The position numbers and the translations under genes were made by a program. The notes under the pieces were generated by a model. That model saw nothing but the letters and a program-made list of their open reading frames with translations. It searched no databases and had not been told where the DNA came from. DNA of 64,000 nt from Pedobacter roseus. GTDB lineage: Bacteria > Bacteroidota > Bacteroidia > Sphingobacteriales > Sphingobacteriaceae. The stretch lies in NCBI RefSeq assembly GCF_014395225.1, contig NZ_CP060723.1, positions 2,914,001-2,978,000 of the forward strand, written 5' to 3'. Positions within the stretch are counted from its first letter, which is position 1; every line of letters starts with the position of its first letter. Shown one piece after another: positions 63,466 through 64,000 of the stretch.

Positions 63466-64000
63466 TTATTTGATTACTAAGCTCATCATGTTTAATACAT
63501 ATTGCACTGTAGCTTCATCATATCGTATTCCGTACAGACTTTCCTCACCAAAACCTTTTGCCAATCGCCCAGAGGTAAGCAACTGAGAAACAATCAATTT
63601 ACCCTTACCTGTACCAAAACCAATTAAGGCAATTGGCGTTTGGGTTAAGTTTTTAGCCGAACTGGCCAATGGGATAAATTTATCGGCAAGACCATTTTTC
63701 GAGTCCTGGTAAGTTTTGCTTAAATCGGTGATTAAAACCGGAGTATTTAAATTAATCGAATTGGAAAGTGATGGTGCATCCTGCACTAAAAAATATACTT
63801 TATCTTTTAGTTTTTTCTTCGTTGCTTCATCATTTGGCAAAGCAGAAAAACTATAAAACCCTTGCAGCTCGTAAGCATAATATGATCCGTTTTTGATTTT
63901 TTCTTTTTCTGCTCCTCTTGCCTGCCACTGGGCTATAAATGCATCAGCGCTTAAGCCCTTAAATTCCATATTTGAAGCCGGAACGATAAGTCCTCCACGT
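63466..64000 (-). CDS. C-terminus of a large hydrolase (probably GH2-type), N-terminus beyond window
   Basis: The frame is open from the stop at 63466 to the window edge; the ATG at 63969 is internal, since in-frame residues (RGGLIVPASN) precede it. 178 residues are visible. The fold looks like a glutamine-amidotransferase/flavodoxin-like end module: ASNMEFKGLSADAFIAQWQA, DKVYFLVQDAPSLSNSINLN, TPVLITDLSKTY, IALIGFGTGKGKLIVSQLL and TVQYVLNMMSLVIK. Similar modules end some Bacteroidota GH2/beta-galactosidase-like and rhamnogalacturonan-active enzymes. The catalytic part lies outside the window, so the family call is tentative. Confidence 0.5.
   Translation of the reverse strand, partial: RGGLIVPASNMEFKGLSADAFIAQWQARGAEKEKIKNGSYYAYELQGFYSFSALPNDEATKKKLKDKVYFLVQDAPSLSNSINLNTPVLITDLSKTYQDSKNGLADKFIPLASSAKNLTQTPIALIGFGTGKGKLIVSQLLTSGRLAKGFGEESLYGIRYDEATVQYVLNMMSLVIK

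Noticed and set aside
1..64000. Prophage, integrative element or insertion sequence
   Set aside because: No integrase, transposase, terminal inverted repeats, tRNA target or phage structural gene recognised. Gene content is ordinary for polysaccharide utilisation regions.

Overview
The window looks like a chromosome segment from a Bacteroidota bacterium of the Sphingobacteriaceae, most like Pedobacter. The evidence is three SusC/SusD outer-membrane pairs, secreted glycoside hydrolases with Sec or lipoprotein signals, AT-rich intergenic DNA with weak Shine-Dalgarno sequences, and dispersed palindromic intergenic repeats. Assignments rest on reading motifs by eye, not on database searches. No tRNA, rRNA, CRISPR array, transposase or integrase was seen.

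Layout. 1-4.5 kb: the end of a DUF5710 zinc-ribbon gene, a short-chain dehydrogenase, two AraC-type regulators and a secreted serine hydrolase. 4.5-5.3 kb: dispersed repeats. 5.3-12 kb: two flavoprotein oxidases transcribed leftward, then a Cys-rich membrane protein with a 599-residue tyrosinase, and a DJ-1/PfpI protein. 12-22.3 kb (mostly minus strand): a frameshifted fucose/arabinose-isomerase-like gene, an AraC regulator, mannonate dehydratase uxuA, a small unknown gene, a LacI regulator, a GH28 enzyme, an SGLT-like symporter and a second LacI regulator. 22.8-37.06 kb (plus strand, tightly packed): myo-inositol oxygenase, SusC, SusD, purple acid phosphatase, an HGSNAT-like membrane acetyltransferase, GH89 alpha-N-acetylglucosaminidase, GH28 and GH92 alpha-mannosidase. 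37.07-37.93 kb: five tandem copies of a 152-171 bp unit carrying two hairpins. 38-46 kb (minus): SusC, SusD and a frameshifted GH78 rhamnosidase. 46-63 kb (minus): SusC, SusD, GH95, GH29, a GntR-type regulator and GH43; then GH106 and GH31. At the right end are a sigma-factor remnant and the C-terminus of a large, probably GH2-type, enzyme.

How it fits together. Most of the window is a set of polysaccharide utilisation loci for complex plant-type glycans rich in rhamnose, fucose or L-galactose, galacturonate and arabinose. The 22.8-37 kb operon is the unusual part. It joins alpha-mannosidase, a glucosamine N-acetyltransferase homologue, alpha-N-acetylglucosaminidase, phosphatase and inositol oxygenase. 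In that order these activities would dismantle a mannose-glucosamine-inositol-phosphate headgroup, such as a GPI anchor or a plant GIPC sphingolipid. The resulting glucuronate could enter the hexuronate pathway that contains UxuA.

Two candidate regulatory motifs link distant genes. A palindromic LacI-type operator lies before a lacI gene, the symporter gene, the inositol oxygenase gene and the third susC. A bipartite motif with half-sites 22 bp apart lies before the isomerase-like gene, the second susC (rhamnosidase locus) and the GH106 region.
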